Positions 44,505-54,387 are shown, numbered from the stretch's first letter. The stretch: DNA of 64,000 nt from JBCCGI01 sp039029355 (GCA_039029355.1 JBCCGI010000018.1:54987-118986), one strand, 5' to 3'. Translations and numbers: made by a program. The notes: generated by a model not told the origin, from the sequence alone.

Positions 44505-45260
44505 ATGACTCACTTCGACCTCGCCGGTCGCACCGCCGTCGTCACCGGCGGAGCGCGCGGCATCGGCCTCGCGATCGCGGCACGGCTCGCGGAGAGCGGC
44601 GCCGCCATCGGCATCGCGGACCTCGACGCGGACGCCTGCACCTCGGCCGCCGCCGAGCTGACCGAGCGCGGTTTCCGTGCCCTCGCGCTGCCCGTCGACG
44701 TCACCGACGAGCAGGCGGTCGAGGCGATGGTGAAGCGCGTCGTGTCCGAGCTGGGCGGGCTCCACGTACTCGTGTGCTCGGCCGGCATCGTCGGGCGGAA
44801 CGCCTTCGCGTGGGAGACCTCGGCCGACGAGTGGCGCCAGGTCTTGGAAGTGAACCTCACCGGACTGTGGCTCTGCAACCGCGCCGCGCTCGGTCCGATG
44901 CGCGAGCAGGACTACGGGCGCATCGTGAACATCGCCTCGATCGCCGGGAAGGAGGGCAACCCGAAGCTCGGGCCCTACTCGGCCTCGAAGGCCGGCGTGA
45001 TCGGGATGACCAAGTCGCTGGCGAAGGAGGTGGCGGGGACCGACATCCGCATCAACTCCGTCGCGCCGGCCGTCATCCACACGCCCATGCTCGACCAGGT
45101 CAATCAGGAGACCATCGACTACATGGTGTCGAAGATCCCGGTCGGCCGCACCGGAACGCCCGACGAGGTCGCGGCGCTCGTCCACTACCTCGCGAGCACC
45201 GAGTGCAGCTTCAGCACGGGTGCCTGCTACGATGTCTCCGGCGGCCGCGCCACTTACTAA
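44505..45260 (+). CDS. SDR-family oxidoreductase
   Basis: A 251-residue classical short-chain dehydrogenase. It has TGGARGIG for the cofactor, VCSAGIVG, catalytic S145, Y158 and K162 (YSASK), and the C-terminal substrate loop PAVIHTPM. Asp39-41 in IADLDAD at the end of strand two suggests NAD preference. It opens a run of six same-strand genes for sugar metabolism and probably interconverts a keto and hydroxy sugar or sugar acid. Confidence 0.85.
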   Translation: MTHFDLAGRTAVVTGGARGIGLAIAARLAESGAAIGIADLDADACTSAAAELTERGFRALALPVDVTDEQAVEAMVKRVVSELGGLHVLVCSAGIVGRNAFAWETSADEWRQVLEVNLTGLWLCNRAALGPMREQDYGRIVNIASIAGKEGNPKLGPYSASKAGVIGMTKSLAKEVAGTDIRINSVAPAVIHTPMLDQVNQETIDYMVSKIPVGRTGTPDEVAALVHYLASTECSFSTGACYDVSGGRATY

Positions 45261-45285
45261 AACCGATGAGCTTAGGAGCGAAGCG

Positions 45286-46200
45286 ATGAGGCGGATCTCG
45301 ATTGGATCTTGGGCCTACACGATCGGGCCGTACGCGGACAAGCCGGTCGACTTCGACACGGTTTGCACGCGGCTCCGCGAGCTGGGCTTCGACGGCGTCG
45401 AGCTGGGCGGCTTCGCTCCGCACCCGAACCCCGACGACGTCGCCGGCGCCGAGGCGCGCAAGGCCGTCGTCACCGCGATGCAGGAGCGCGGCCTCGCCTT
45501 CAGCGGGCTGGCCGCGAACCTCTGGGCCGAGCACCTCATCGACACCGACGACCCGTCGGCGTACCTGGCCGAGTTCACCAAGAACTGCGGCTTCTGCGTC
45601 GATCTGGGCATCCGTGGCATCCGCGTCGACACGGTGCAGCCGCCGACGGTCGTCGACGAGCTCGGCCACGCGGTCGTGCTCGAGCGCGTCACCAAGACCT
45701 TCGCGCGCTGTAACGAGATCGCCAAGGAGCACGGGCTCTACCTGACCTGGGAGTTCGAGCCCGGCTTCGCGCTGAACAAGCCGACCGACGTGCTGCGCGT
45801 GCTCGACGCGGTCGACGACCCGAACTTCGGCGTGCTCTACGACACCAGCCACGGGCACATGGTGGCGGTCGTCGGCGCGCGCCAGCCGGGCGAGAAGGAG
45901 GTGCTGGAGGGCGGCCAGGTCGAGTTCATCGAGAAGCTCAGCGGCCGCATCAACCACATCCACTTCATCGACTCGGACAACAGCTGCCACAAGGACTCAG
46001 AAGGCAACGACGAGACGTCGATGCACCTGCCCTTCGGGCGCGGGGTGGTCGACTTCGACGCCATCGCTCCCAAGCTCGCGGCCGAGGACACCGGCCACGA
46101 CTGGTGGACGATCGACCTGTGCTTCTGGCCGGACGCCTGGGACGCGACGGCGGTGTGCAAGACCTTCATGGACAAGCTCAACGCCACGTACGGCGGCTGA
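45286..46200 (+). CDS. Sugar phosphate isomerase/epimerase (xylose isomerase-like TIM barrel)
   Basis: A 304-residue protein with ISIGSWAYTIGPY at the N-terminus, LRELGFDGVELGGF, LTWEFEPGFALNK (metal Glu), VLYDTSHGHMVAV (metal Asp/His) and INHIHFIDSDNS (His). ATG at 45286 is preceded by the purine-rich TTAGGAG. Belongs to the AP-endonuclease-2/IolE-type superfamily; may be an isomerase, epimerase or dehydratase of a ketosugar. Followed by the Gfo/Idh/MocA gene after 13 bases. Confidence 0.82.
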   Translation: MRRISIGSWAYTIGPYADKPVDFDTVCTRLRELGFDGVELGGFAPHPNPDDVAGAEARKAVVTAMQERGLAFSGLAANLWAEHLIDTDDPSAYLAEFTKNCGFCVDLGIRGIRVDTVQPPTVVDELGHAVVLERVTKTFARCNEIAKEHGLYLTWEFEPGFALNKPTDVLRVLDAVDDPNFGVLYDTSHGHMVAVVGARQPGEKEVLEGGQVEFIEKLSGRINHIHFIDSDNSCHKDSEGNDETSMHLPFGRGVVDFDAIAPKLAAEDTGHDWWTIDLCFWPDAWDATAVCKTFMDKLNATYGG

Positions 46201-46213
46201 TCGGAGGCGCTCG

Positions 46214-47374
46214 ATGTCGAAACCGCTGAACGTCGCGATGATCGGCTGCGGGTTCATGGGCAAGGCCCACTCGAACGCGTACCGCAAGGTGAACCGCTTC
46301 TTCTCGGACCTCTCGTACGAGCCCAAGCTCAAGTGCCTCTGCGCCCGCGACGAGGCCAAGGCGCGCGAGTTCGCCGAGGTCTGGGGCTACGAGACGGTCG
46401 AGACCGACTGGCGCAAGGTCGTCGCGCGCGACGACGTCGACCTGATCGACATCGGCACGCCGAACGTCACGCACGCCGAGATCGCGGTCGAGGCGGCGAA
46501 GAACGGGAAGTGGGTCGCGTGCGAGAAGCCGCTGGCGATGAACGAGGGCGAGGCCGAGGCCATGACGCTCGCCGTCGAGGAAGCCGGTGTGCCCAACATG
46601 GTCTGGTACAACTACCGCCGCGTGCCCGCCATCGCGCTGGCGAAGCAGGTCGTCGACGAGGGCCGCATCGGCCGCCCGTTCCACTACCGAGCGACCTACC
46701 TCCAGGACTGGACCATCGCCGAGGACGTGCCGCAGGGCGGCGCGGCGCTCTGGCGCCTGGACGTCGACGCGGCCGGCTCGGGCGTCACCGGCGACCTGTT
46801 GGCGCACTCGATCGACACGGCGATGTGGCTGAACGGCCCGATCCAGAGCGTCGTGGCCTCGACCGAGACCTTCGTCAAGGAGCGCATGCACCAGGAGACG
46901 GGTCAGGTGCAGCCGGTCGGCATCGACGACGCGTGCATGTTCCTCGCGCGCTTCGCGAACGGGTCGATGGGCACGTTCGAATCGACGCGCTACGCGCGCG
47001 GCCGCAAGAACTACAACACCTTCGAGCTCAACGGCGCCGACGGCTCGGTGCATTTCGACCTCGAGGACCCCCAGTATCTCGACTTCTACGAGTACACCGC
47101 GCAGGCGACCGGCAAGAAGGTCGACGATCACCTGGCCGGCTGGCGTCGGATCCACGTGACCAACTCCGAGCATCCCTTCATGGACCGCTGGTGGGTGCCG
47201 GGCTGCACGATCGGCTACGAGCACACGTTCGTGCACGCCCTGGCGGACTTCCTGCGCGGCGTCGAGAGCGGCAAGCCGGCGCAGCCGGACTTCCGCAGCG
47301 CGTGGGAGACGCAGAAGGTCTGCGACGCGGTGCTGGCCTCGGCGCGGACCGGCGAGTGGGTCGAGATCGCCTAG
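46214..47374 (+). CDS. Gfo/Idh/MocA-family oxidoreductase
   Basis: A 386-residue NAD(P)-dependent sugar dehydrogenase. The Rossmann motif is VAMIGCGFMGKAHSNAYR; CEKPLAMNEGEAEAM carries the conserved EKP catalytic Lys; the C-terminal domain has HSIDTAMWLNGPI with the Asp/His pair. The family oxidises or epimerises cyclic sugars and inositols, often making 3-keto sugars. It lies between two sugar isomerase/epimerase genes, the standard pairing for such pathways. Confidence 0.87.
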   Translation: MSKPLNVAMIGCGFMGKAHSNAYRKVNRFFSDLSYEPKLKCLCARDEAKAREFAEVWGYETVETDWRKVVARDDVDLIDIGTPNVTHAEIAVEAAKNGKWVACEKPLAMNEGEAEAMTLAVEEAGVPNMVWYNYRRVPAIALAKQVVDEGRIGRPFHYRATYLQDWTIAEDVPQGGAALWRLDVDAAGSGVTGDLLAHSIDTAMWLNGPIQSVVASTETFVKERMHQETGQVQPVGIDDACMFLARFANGSMGTFESTRYARGRKNYNTFELNGADGSVHFDLEDPQYLDFYEYTAQATGKKVDDHLAGWRRIHVTNSEHPFMDRWWVPGCTIGYEHTFVHALADFLRGVESGKPAQPDFRSAWETQKVCDAVLASARTGEWVEIA

Positions 47375-47383
47375 GAGGAGAAC

Positions 47384-48235
47384 GTGCGCACCGGCATCAA
47401 CCTGCTCCTGTGGACCACGTTCGTGGAGGAGCAGCACTATCGGCTGCTCTCCTCGCTGCGCGAGATGGGCTACGACGGCGTCGAGCTGCCGCTGGGCCGC
47501 GGCGACGCGTCGCACTACGCGGCGCTTGCGGCGGAGCTCGACCGCGTCGGCCTCGCGCGGACCGCGGTCGTCGCGCTGACGCCCGACGCCAACCCCGCCA
47601 GCCCGGACCCCGCGGTCCGCGCGGCGGCGGGGGCGAAGCTGGCCGAGGCGATCGAGCTGACCGCGACGCTCGGCGCCGACACGCTCTGCGGCCCGTTCCA
47701 CTCGGCCTTCAAGCACTTCACCGGGCACCCGCCGACCGACGACGAGCTGCGCTGGAGCGCCGACGTGCTGCGCGGCGCCGCGGAGCGGGCCGAGGCAGCC
47801 GGCGTCGTGCTCGCGATCGAGGCGCTCAATCGCTTCGAGTGCTACCTGGTGAACACGATGAGCGCGGCGCGCCGGCTGGCGCGCCTGGTGGACCACCCCA
47901 GCCTCGGCGTCCACTACGACACGCACCACATGCACATCGAGGAACGCGACGTGACCGCCGCCGTCGAGCACGTCCGGGACGAGCTGCGGCACGTGCACAT
48001 CAGCGAGAACGACCGCGGCGTCCCCGGAGCGGGGCAGGTCAACTGGGCCGACACCTTCGCCGCCCTGCGCAGCGTCGGCTACGACGGCTGGCTGACGATC
48101 GAGTCGTTCTCGCGCGCCGACGCGCAGTTCGCGGGCGACATCCACATCTGGCGCGACTTCGCGCGCGACGCGGATCAGGTAGCGACCGAGGGGCTCGCCT
48201 TCCTGCGCTCCTCCTGGGCCGGGTCCGCGGTGTGA
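47384..48235 (+). CDS. Sugar isomerase/epimerase (D-psicose 3-epimerase-like)
   Basis: A 283-residue TIM-barrel protein from GTG with GGAGGAG just upstream. Motifs include MGYDGVELPLGRGDAS, GPFHSAFKHFTGH, LAIEALNRFECYLVNT (metal Glu), VHYDTHHMHIEERD (Asp and His) and HVHISENDRGVPGAGQVNW, which is the strong signature of the tagatose/psicose 3-epimerase branch. It probably epimerises a keto sugar in the same pathway as the genes around it. Confidence 0.85.
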   Translation: MRTGINLLLWTTFVEEQHYRLLSSLREMGYDGVELPLGRGDASHYAALAAELDRVGLARTAVVALTPDANPASPDPAVRAAAGAKLAEAIELTATLGADTLCGPFHSAFKHFTGHPPTDDELRWSADVLRGAAERAEAAGVVLAIEALNRFECYLVNTMSAARRLARLVDHPSLGVHYDTHHMHIEERDVTAAVEHVRDELRHVHISENDRGVPGAGQVNWADTFAALRSVGYDGWLTIESFSRADAQFAGDIHIWRDFARDADQVATEGLAFLRSSWAGSAV

Positions 48236-50556
48236 GGGGCGCGGCTCGCCTCGTGCTCGGCGCCGTGCTGCTGGCCCGGTTGGTCTCGGCAGCGGGCGCG
48301 CAGGAGGCACCCGCGCTTCCGGGGCTGGGGGGGCAGCACCCGCTCGACGAGCGCGGCGTGGGGACGCTGCTCGCCGGCGAGCTGCGCTGCGCGAGCTGCC
48401 ACCACGAGCTGGCCGAGCTCGCGCCGGCGCCGCCCGCGCCCGACCTGCGCGAGGTGGGCGCGCGCGTCGCGCCGGACTTCCTGCGCCGCTTCCTGGCCGA
48501 CCCGCGCGGCGTGCAGCCGGGGACGAAGATGCCGGCGTCGATGCACGCGCTCGCCGCGGAGGAGCGCGCGGACGCCGCCGAGGCGATGGCGCACTTCCTC
48601 GCCTCGCGCGCGACGCGGCCGTGGGCGCCCGGCGCGGCCGCGCAGCCCGACGAGGCGGCGGCGTCGCGTGGCGAGGAGCTCTGTCACACCGTCGGCTGCG
48701 TCGCCTGCCACGCGCCGCGCCGGCCGCCGGAGCTGTTCGACGACGTGCCGCCGGCGAGCGCGGGGGCGGTGCCGCTCGGCCACGTGCCCGCCAAGTACAG
48801 CCGTGAATCGCTGGCGGAGTTTCTCTTCCAGCCGCGGCACGCGCGCCCCGCGGGCCGCATGCCCGATCTAGGGCTCTCGCGCGCCGAGGCGGGCGACCTC
48901 GCGAGCTACCTCCAGGACGATGGGCCCGGCGGCGGGTCGTTGACGGTCGACCCCGAGCGCGTCGCCGCGGGCGCGCGGCACTTCGAGGCGCAGGGCTGCG
49001 CCTCCTGCCACGCGCTCGAGGGATCGGCGCCGACGGCGTCGGTGCCGATCGAGGATCCCGCCGCGGGGTGCCTCGATTCCGCGTCGCCCGCCGGCGTGTC
49101 GTATGCGCTCGATGCCGCGCAGCGCGCAGCGCTGACGCGCGCCGTGGCGAGCGCGAAGAGCGGAGCGGTGGCCGCCTCCGAGACGCGGCTCGCCACGACG
49201 CTCACGGCCTTCAACTGCATCGGCTGCCACGTCCGCGAGGACTACGGCGGCGTGCACCCCGAGCTCGACGCGTACTTCACCACCGACGAGCACGACCTGG
49301 GCGACGACGCGCGCATCCCGCCGCCGCTGACGCTCGCGGGCGAGAAGCTCGACCCGCAGTGGATGCGCAAGGTGATCTACGACGGCGCGAGCGTGCGCGA
49401 CTATATGTTCACGCGCATGCCGCGCTTCGGCGAGGAGACCGCCGGCCACGTGCCCGCGCTCTTCGAGGAGGCGGACGCGGGTCGCGTCGAGCCCTTCGGG
49501 ATCCCGCTGCCCGAGGGCGAGGAGCTGCACGCCGCCAAGCAGGCCGGCCGCGAGCTGATGGGCATCCGCGGCCTCGGCTGCATCTCCTGTCACGACTTCA
49601 ACGGCACGCCGTCGCACATCCACGAGGGCGTCGACCTGGTCAACACGACCACGCGGCTGCAGCCGGACTGGTTCGCGCGCTTTCTGATCGACCCAGAGAC
49701 CTACCGCCCCGGGGTGGTGATGCCCGCGTCCTGGCCCGACGGCGACGCGACGCACAAGGGCATCCTGGACGGGGACACCGACGCGCAGGTCCGGGCCCTT
49801 TGGATCTACCTCGCGCAGGGCCGCACCGCCCGCGATCCCGAGGGAATGCGGCCCCAGCCCTCGCACCTCGCCGTCCGCGACGCGCCGCGCACCTACCGCG
49901 GCCGCAGCCGCGTCGCCGGCTTCCGCGGCATCGCGGTGGGCTATCCCGGCGGCGTCAACTACGCCTTCGACGCGCAGAACGGCGCGCTGGCGGCGCTCTG
50001 GCGCGGCGACTTCGTCAACGTGCGCTGGGACGGGCAGGGCGCGGGCGATTTCCGTCCGGTCGGGCGCGCGGTCGAGCTGGCGCGCGACGTCTCCTTCCTG
50101 CGCCTCGTCGAGGCCGAGGGAGCGTGGCCCCTGCGGCCCATCCCGACCGACGAAGAGCCCATCAACGCGGACCCCACGTATCCGCGCAACCACGGCTACC
50201 GGTTCCGCGGCTACCAGCTCGGAGCCGACTCGGTGCCGACGCTGCGCTACGCGAGCGGCGACGTCGAGATCGCCGAGCGCAGCGTGGCGGAGACGGACGA
50301 GGGGCGCGCGCTCCTGCGCCGCACGCTGACGCTGACCGCGCCCGCGGCCGAGACGCTGACGTTCCGCGTCCTCGCGGGCGACTTCGAGCGCGTATCCGAG
50401 CGCGCTTTCCGGCTCGGCCAACTCGAGCTGCGGCCGCCCGACGTGCCGCTGCTCGTGCGCGCGCCGACCGACGACGGCCCGGGCGATGTGCTGCTCCAGC
50501 TCAACCTCCCTTCGGGAACGACCCGCATCACGATCGACTATGAGCTCCTCGATTAG
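48232..50556 (+). CDS. Exported protein with five c-type heme motifs
   Basis: A 774-residue protein from GTG overlapping the previous stop (GTGA), with a signal peptide. CxxCH motifs begin at C53, C156, C256, C329 and C450, each within a cytochrome-c-like domain with a later Met (for example GTKMPASM, AGRMPDL, FTRMPRFG, GVVMPASWP). Beyond residue 540 is a beta-rich domain of about 230 residues without hemes. It would accept electrons from periplasmic sugar oxidation. Such multi-heme fusions are typical of planctomycetes. No oxidase genes are near. Confidence 0.85.
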   Translation: MRGAARLVLGAVLLARLVSAAGAQEAPALPGLGGQHPLDERGVGTLLAGELRCASCHHELAELAPAPPAPDLREVGARVAPDFLRRFLADPRGVQPGTKMPASMHALAAEERADAAEAMAHFLASRATRPWAPGAAAQPDEAAASRGEELCHTVGCVACHAPRRPPELFDDVPPASAGAVPLGHVPAKYSRESLAEFLFQPRHARPAGRMPDLGLSRAEAGDLASYLQDDGPGGGSLTVDPERVAAGARHFEAQGCASCHALEGSAPTASVPIEDPAAGCLDSASPAGVSYALDAAQRAALTRAVASAKSGAVAASETRLATTLTAFNCIGCHVREDYGGVHPELDAYFTTDEHDLGDDARIPPPLTLAGEKLDPQWMRKVIYDGASVRDYMFTRMPRFGEETAGHVPALFEEADAGRVEPFGIPLPEGEELHAAKQAGRELMGIRGLGCISCHDFNGTPSHIHEGVDLVNTTTRLQPDWFARFLIDPETYRPGVVMPASWPDGDATHKGILDGDTDAQVRALWIYLAQGRTARDPEGMRPQPSHLAVRDAPRTYRGRSRVAGFRGIAVGYPGGVNYAFDAQNGALAALWRGDFVNVRWDGQGAGDFRPVGRAVELARDVSFLRLVEAEGAWPLRPIPTDEEPINADPTYPRNHGYRFRGYQLGADSVPTLRYASGDVEIAERSVAETDEGRALLRRTLTLTAPAAETLTFRVLAGDFERVSERAFRLGQLELRPPDVPLLVRAPTDDGPGDVLLQLNLPSGTTRITIDYELLD

Positions 50557-53014
50557 CGTGAAGTGCACGATGGCGCTGGCGCTCGCCGCGTCGGCGAACG
50601 CCCAGGAGCTCGGCGCGCGGTGGGGGACCGCCGAGCGCGAGCGCGCCTACTATCCGATCACCGCGCTGCCCACGCCCCCGGAGGCGGTGATCGAGGCCGG
50701 CGCGTTCGAGGTGCTGCCGGACGGCCGCCTCGCGGTCGGAACGCGGCGCGGCGACATCTACCTCCTGAGCGGCGTCGACGCCGAGAAACCCGACCCGACC
50801 TACGAGCTGTTCGCCACCGGGCTCGACGAGGTCTTCGGCCTAGCGCACAGGGACGGCGCGCTCTACGTCACGCAGAGCTGCGAGCTGACGCGCGTGGCCG
50901 ACACCGACGGCGACGGCCGCGCCGACCGCTTCGACGCGGTGTCCGACGCCTGGGGCTACGAGAACTACCACGAGTACGCGTTTGGCTCGAAGTTCGACGC
51001 GGACGGCAACCTGCACGTCGCGCTCGGCCTGTCGCAGTCCTACAACTCGCGCGCGCTCTTCCGCGGCTGGGTCTTCCGCGTGACCGCCGAGGGGGAGAGC
51101 ATCCCGATCGCGAGCGGCCTCCGCAGCCCCGCCGGCATCGGGCCGGACGAGCACGGTCAGCTCTTCGTGATCGAGAGCCAGGGGCCGTGGAACTCCTCGT
51201 GCAGCCTCAAGGCGGTGCGCGAAGGCAGCTTCCTCGGGCACCCGGTCAGCTACAACTGGTACGACTTCGCGCCGCACCTGGAGACGCCTGCGCAGCCCGA
51301 GCCCCGCACGCGCCTGATCGACGAGGCCGACCGCATCCCCGAGCTCGATCCCTACGCGGTGATCTTCCCCTACATCCGCATGGGCCGCTCGATCTCCGGC
51401 TTCCGCGTCGACCGCACCGGCGGCGCGTTCGGGCCGTTCGAGAACCAGCTGTTCCTGGGCGACTTCACGCTGTCGGTGATCCTGCGCGCCACGACCGAGG
51501 AGGTGAACGGCGTCTGGCAGGGCGCGTGCTATCCGTTCCGCGAGGGCCTCTCGACGGGTCTCCTCGACGTGCAGTTCACGCCCGCGGGCAACCTGCTCGC
51601 CGGGGGCACGAACCGCGGCTGGCCGGTGCGCGGCATCGAGCCCTTCGCGCTCGAGCGGCTCGACTGGAGCGGCGAGACGCCGTTTGAGATCGAGCGCATC
51701 TCGATCACGCGCGAGGGCTTCCGCGTGCGGTTCACCAAGCCGGTCGACGCACAGACCGGCGCGGACGCCGGCTCCTACGCGCTCAGCACGTTCACCCACA
51801 TCTACCGCGGCGCCTACGGCGGCCCGGAGGTCGACGAGACGACGCCCGAAGTGCTCGACGTCGTGCTCTCGGACGACGGCCTCACCGCGACGCTGGTCGT
51901 CGACGGGCGCGAGCGCGGGCACGTGCACGAGTTCGACCTCGCCGCCCTGCGCTCGCGCGACGGTGAGGAGCTGCTGCACAAGGACGCGTACTACACCGTC
52001 AACGAGATCCCTGGCCAGGACGGCAGCGACGAGCGCGACTCGAGCGGCGCCGGCCACCCTGTGCCCGAGAGCCCCAAGTGGCTCACCTACGAGGGCGGCG
52101 AGGGTCCCGGCAAGGGCAAGCACGTCGTCCTGATCGCCGCCGACCAGGAGTACCGCAGCGAGCAATCGATGCCGATGCTCGCGCGCCTGCTCGCGACGCA
52201 CCACGGCTTCGACACGACCGTGCTATTCGCGCTGAACGACGAGGGCCTCGTCGACCCGACGATGAAGATCCGGCACCAGGACGAGAGCATCGTGCACGAC
52301 GTGCCCGGCCTCGAGCACCTCGCGCAGGCGGACGCGGTGGTCCTCCTCAGCCGCCTGATCACGCTGTCCGACGAGGGGTTCGCCCACCTCTACACCTACC
52401 TCGATTCGGGCAAGCCGCTGCTGGGTCTGCGCACCGCGAACCATGGCTTCATCGGCTTCGACTACAAGAAGGACGGCCAGCGGGTCCGCTTCGGCGACGA
52501 CATTCTGGGCGGCCGCTTCCGCAACCACCACGGCCGCTGGCACCAGGACTCGACGCGCGGGATCCTGATCGAGGAGCACCGCTCACACCCCGTGCTCCGC
52601 GGCGTGACCGACATCTGGGGGCCGAGCGACGTCTACCGCACCTACCCCGTTGGCGAAGAACTGCCCGAGGCCTGCACCCCGCTGGTGATGGGGCAGCCGC
52701 TGACCGGACGCGATCACGACGATCCGCCCAACGAGGAGCTGATCGCGCTCCCGGTCGCCTGGGTGAAGACCTGGACCGGCAACGAGGGCAAGACGGCGCG
52801 CGTCTTTCACACGACGATGGGCAGCGCCCGCGACCTCCAAAGCGAGGGCCTGCGGCGGTTGACGATCAACGCGCTCTACTGGGGCCTCGGCATGGAGGAC
52901 GAGATCCGCGCCGACTCGAACATGGACATCGTCGGCGAGTACGACCCGCTGCCGAGCGGCTTCAACTACGAGAAGCTGGGCGTGGTGCCGCGGCCGCCGA
53001 GCGACTTTCGCTAG
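50540..53014 (+). CDS. Sugar dehydrogenase-like propeller fused to a ThuA-like domain
   Basis: An 824-residue exported protein; the ATG at 50540 lies inside the end of the cytochrome gene (17-base overlap) and begins a signal peptide ending ANA. Residues about 25-390 form a glucose/sorbosone dehydrogenase-like six-bladed propeller (LAVGTRRGDIYLLSG, GLRSPAGIGPDEHGQLFV). Residues 400-510 are an Ig/beta-sandwich. Residues 525-800 are ThuA-like (HVVLIAADQEYRSEQSMPML, LLGLRTANHGFIGFDYK). ThuA proteins act in keto-sugar catabolism. Coupling to the cytochrome gene suggests electron transfer between them. Confidence 0.8.
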   Translation: MSSSISVKCTMALALAASANAQELGARWGTAERERAYYPITALPTPPEAVIEAGAFEVLPDGRLAVGTRRGDIYLLSGVDAEKPDPTYELFATGLDEVFGLAHRDGALYVTQSCELTRVADTDGDGRADRFDAVSDAWGYENYHEYAFGSKFDADGNLHVALGLSQSYNSRALFRGWVFRVTAEGESIPIASGLRSPAGIGPDEHGQLFVIESQGPWNSSCSLKAVREGSFLGHPVSYNWYDFAPHLETPAQPEPRTRLIDEADRIPELDPYAVIFPYIRMGRSISGFRVDRTGGAFGPFENQLFLGDFTLSVILRATTEEVNGVWQGACYPFREGLSTGLLDVQFTPAGNLLAGGTNRGWPVRGIEPFALERLDWSGETPFEIERISITREGFRVRFTKPVDAQTGADAGSYALSTFTHIYRGAYGGPEVDETTPEVLDVVLSDDGLTATLVVDGRERGHVHEFDLAALRSRDGEELLHKDAYYTVNEIPGQDGSDERDSSGAGHPVPESPKWLTYEGGEGPGKGKHVVLIAADQEYRSEQSMPMLARLLATHHGFDTTVLFALNDEGLVDPTMKIRHQDESIVHDVPGLEHLAQADAVVLLSRLITLSDEGFAHLYTYLDSGKPLLGLRTANHGFIGFDYKKDGQRVRFGDDILGGRFRNHHGRWHQDSTRGILIEEHRSHPVLRGVTDIWGPSDVYRTYPVGEELPEACTPLVMGQPLTGRDHDDPPNEELIALPVAWVKTWTGNEGKTARVFHTTMGSARDLQSEGLRRLTINALYWGLGMEDEIRADSNMDIVGEYDPLPSGFNYEKLGVVPRPPSDFR

Positions 53015-54387
53015 CGGGGCGCGGCCTCGGCGACGAGCTCTTCGCAGCGGCGACGCATTTGATCGAGGAGCTCCGCGTGCTCCGGATCGCCGGCGAGGTT
53101 GACGAGCTGCAGGGGGTCGCGCTCGAGGTCGTGCAGGAACTCGCCGTCGGGCAGGTGGTCGACGTAGCGGGCGTAGACGTGGCGCTTGCTCCGCACGCCG
53201 GCCATGCGCGGGATGCGCGCGTCGTTCATCAGATGCTCGAACAGGAAGTCCTCGCGCCATGGTTCAGGCGGAGCCCCGCTCAGGAGCGGCACGAGGCTCA
53301 ACCCCTGATAGCCGGCCGGCGCCCCAACGCCCGCGAACGCAAGCAGGGTCGGCGCGAGGTCCACGTTGAGCGCCAGCTCCGGCACGGTCCGCCCACCTGC
53401 GTCTGTGCTCATCCGCGGGTCGTGGATCACGAGCGGCACGCGCAGCGACTCCTCGTAGTGCGACCACTTGCCGGCAAAGCCGCGCGAGCCCATGTAGTAG
53501 CCGTTGTCGCTGGTGAAGACCACGACCGTGTTGTCCGCCAGCCCGCGCCGCTCCAGATCCTCCAGCACCGTCCCGACCACCCGGTCGATGCCGCTGACCA
53601 TGCGGTAGTAGTCGCGCAGGAAGCGGTCGTACTTCTCGGGTGTGTCCCACCGCCAGAACCACCGCACGCGGTTGAGCGAGGTCGAGAAGAACTCCGGCAG
53701 CCCCTCCCAGAAGTCCATCGGCACGCGCGGGGCGGGCATCTCGCCTTCGGCGTAGAGCTCCGCCTCGGGCGGGGAGTGGGGATACGGGTTCTCCTTCGTC
53801 GCGTCCTCGGCATGCGGCGCGTTGAAGCTGATGGTGAGGCAGAAGGGGATGTCTTCGTCGCAGTCGGCCAGGAACTCGAGCGCGTCGTCTCCCGCGATGT
53901 CCGTGAGGTGCCGCGTCGAGCCGTCCTCACGCTGCTTCTGGAACGGCTGTCCGTACGAGCGAAAGAAGTCGAACATCGCGCCGGGCGAGCCCTGCGGCGC
54001 GCGCACGCCGAACTTGCCGGTGAAGCCCGTGCGGTAGCCGGCCTCACGCAGCAGCGCGGGGTAGCTCTCCGCGACCTCCTCGGCCGAGAGCGGCGGCGTC
54101 CCGAAGGTGTACCCGTGCCGCCGCTCCCACGTGCCGGTGAGGATCGACGCCCGACTGGCCGCGCAGATCGGCGTGGTGACGAACGCGTTGGTGAAGCGCG
54201 TGCCGCGCGCCGCGAGGCCGTCGATCACCGGCGTCCGCAGAACCGGGTGCCCGGCGCACCCGAGCGCGTCGTCGCGCTGGTCGTCGGTGACGATGAACAG
54301 CAGGTTGGGCCGCGCCGTCTGGCGCGCGGACGCCGGCACCCCACAGAGCGCGGCGGCGAGGAGGCCCAAAGCGGAGAAGAGCTTCAT
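53011..54387 (-). CDS. Secreted sulfatase (type I)
   Basis: A 458-residue sulfatase with signal peptide (1-21). Metal Asp pair in LLFIVTDDQRDD, formylglycine motif CAASR with C75, GKFGVRAP, and TSDNGYYMGSRGFAGKW for the second half of the metal site. Substrate specificity cannot be read. It is convergent with the propeller-ThuA gene and shares the CTAG overlap. A dedicated formylglycine-generating enzyme is not in the window, so maturation depends on a gene elsewhere. Confidence 0.9.
   Translation of the reverse strand: MKLFSALGLLAAALCGVPASARQTARPNLLFIVTDDQRDDALGCAGHPVLRTPVIDGLAARGTRFTNAFVTTPICAASRASILTGTWERRHGYTFGTPPLSAEEVAESYPALLREAGYRTGFTGKFGVRAPQGSPGAMFDFFRSYGQPFQKQREDGSTRHLTDIAGDDALEFLADCDEDIPFCLTISFNAPHAEDATKENPYPHSPPEAELYAEGEMPAPRVPMDFWEGLPEFFSTSLNRVRWFWRWDTPEKYDRFLRDYYRMVSGIDRVVGTVLEDLERRGLADNTVVVFTSDNGYYMGSRGFAGKWSHYEESLRVPLVIHDPRMSTDAGGRTVPELALNVDLAPTLLAFAGVGAPAGYQGLSLVPLLSGAPPEPWREDFLFEHLMNDARIPRMAGVRSKRHVYARYVDHLPDGEFLHDLERDPLQLVNLAGDPEHAELLDQMRRRCEELVAEAAPR

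Noticed and set aside
46333..50556. A 1407-codon plus frame running through three sugar genes into the cytochrome.
   Set aside because: Only the part from 48232 is protein-like; the earlier part is out of frame with the Gfo/Idh/MocA and epimerase genes and is shadow sequence.
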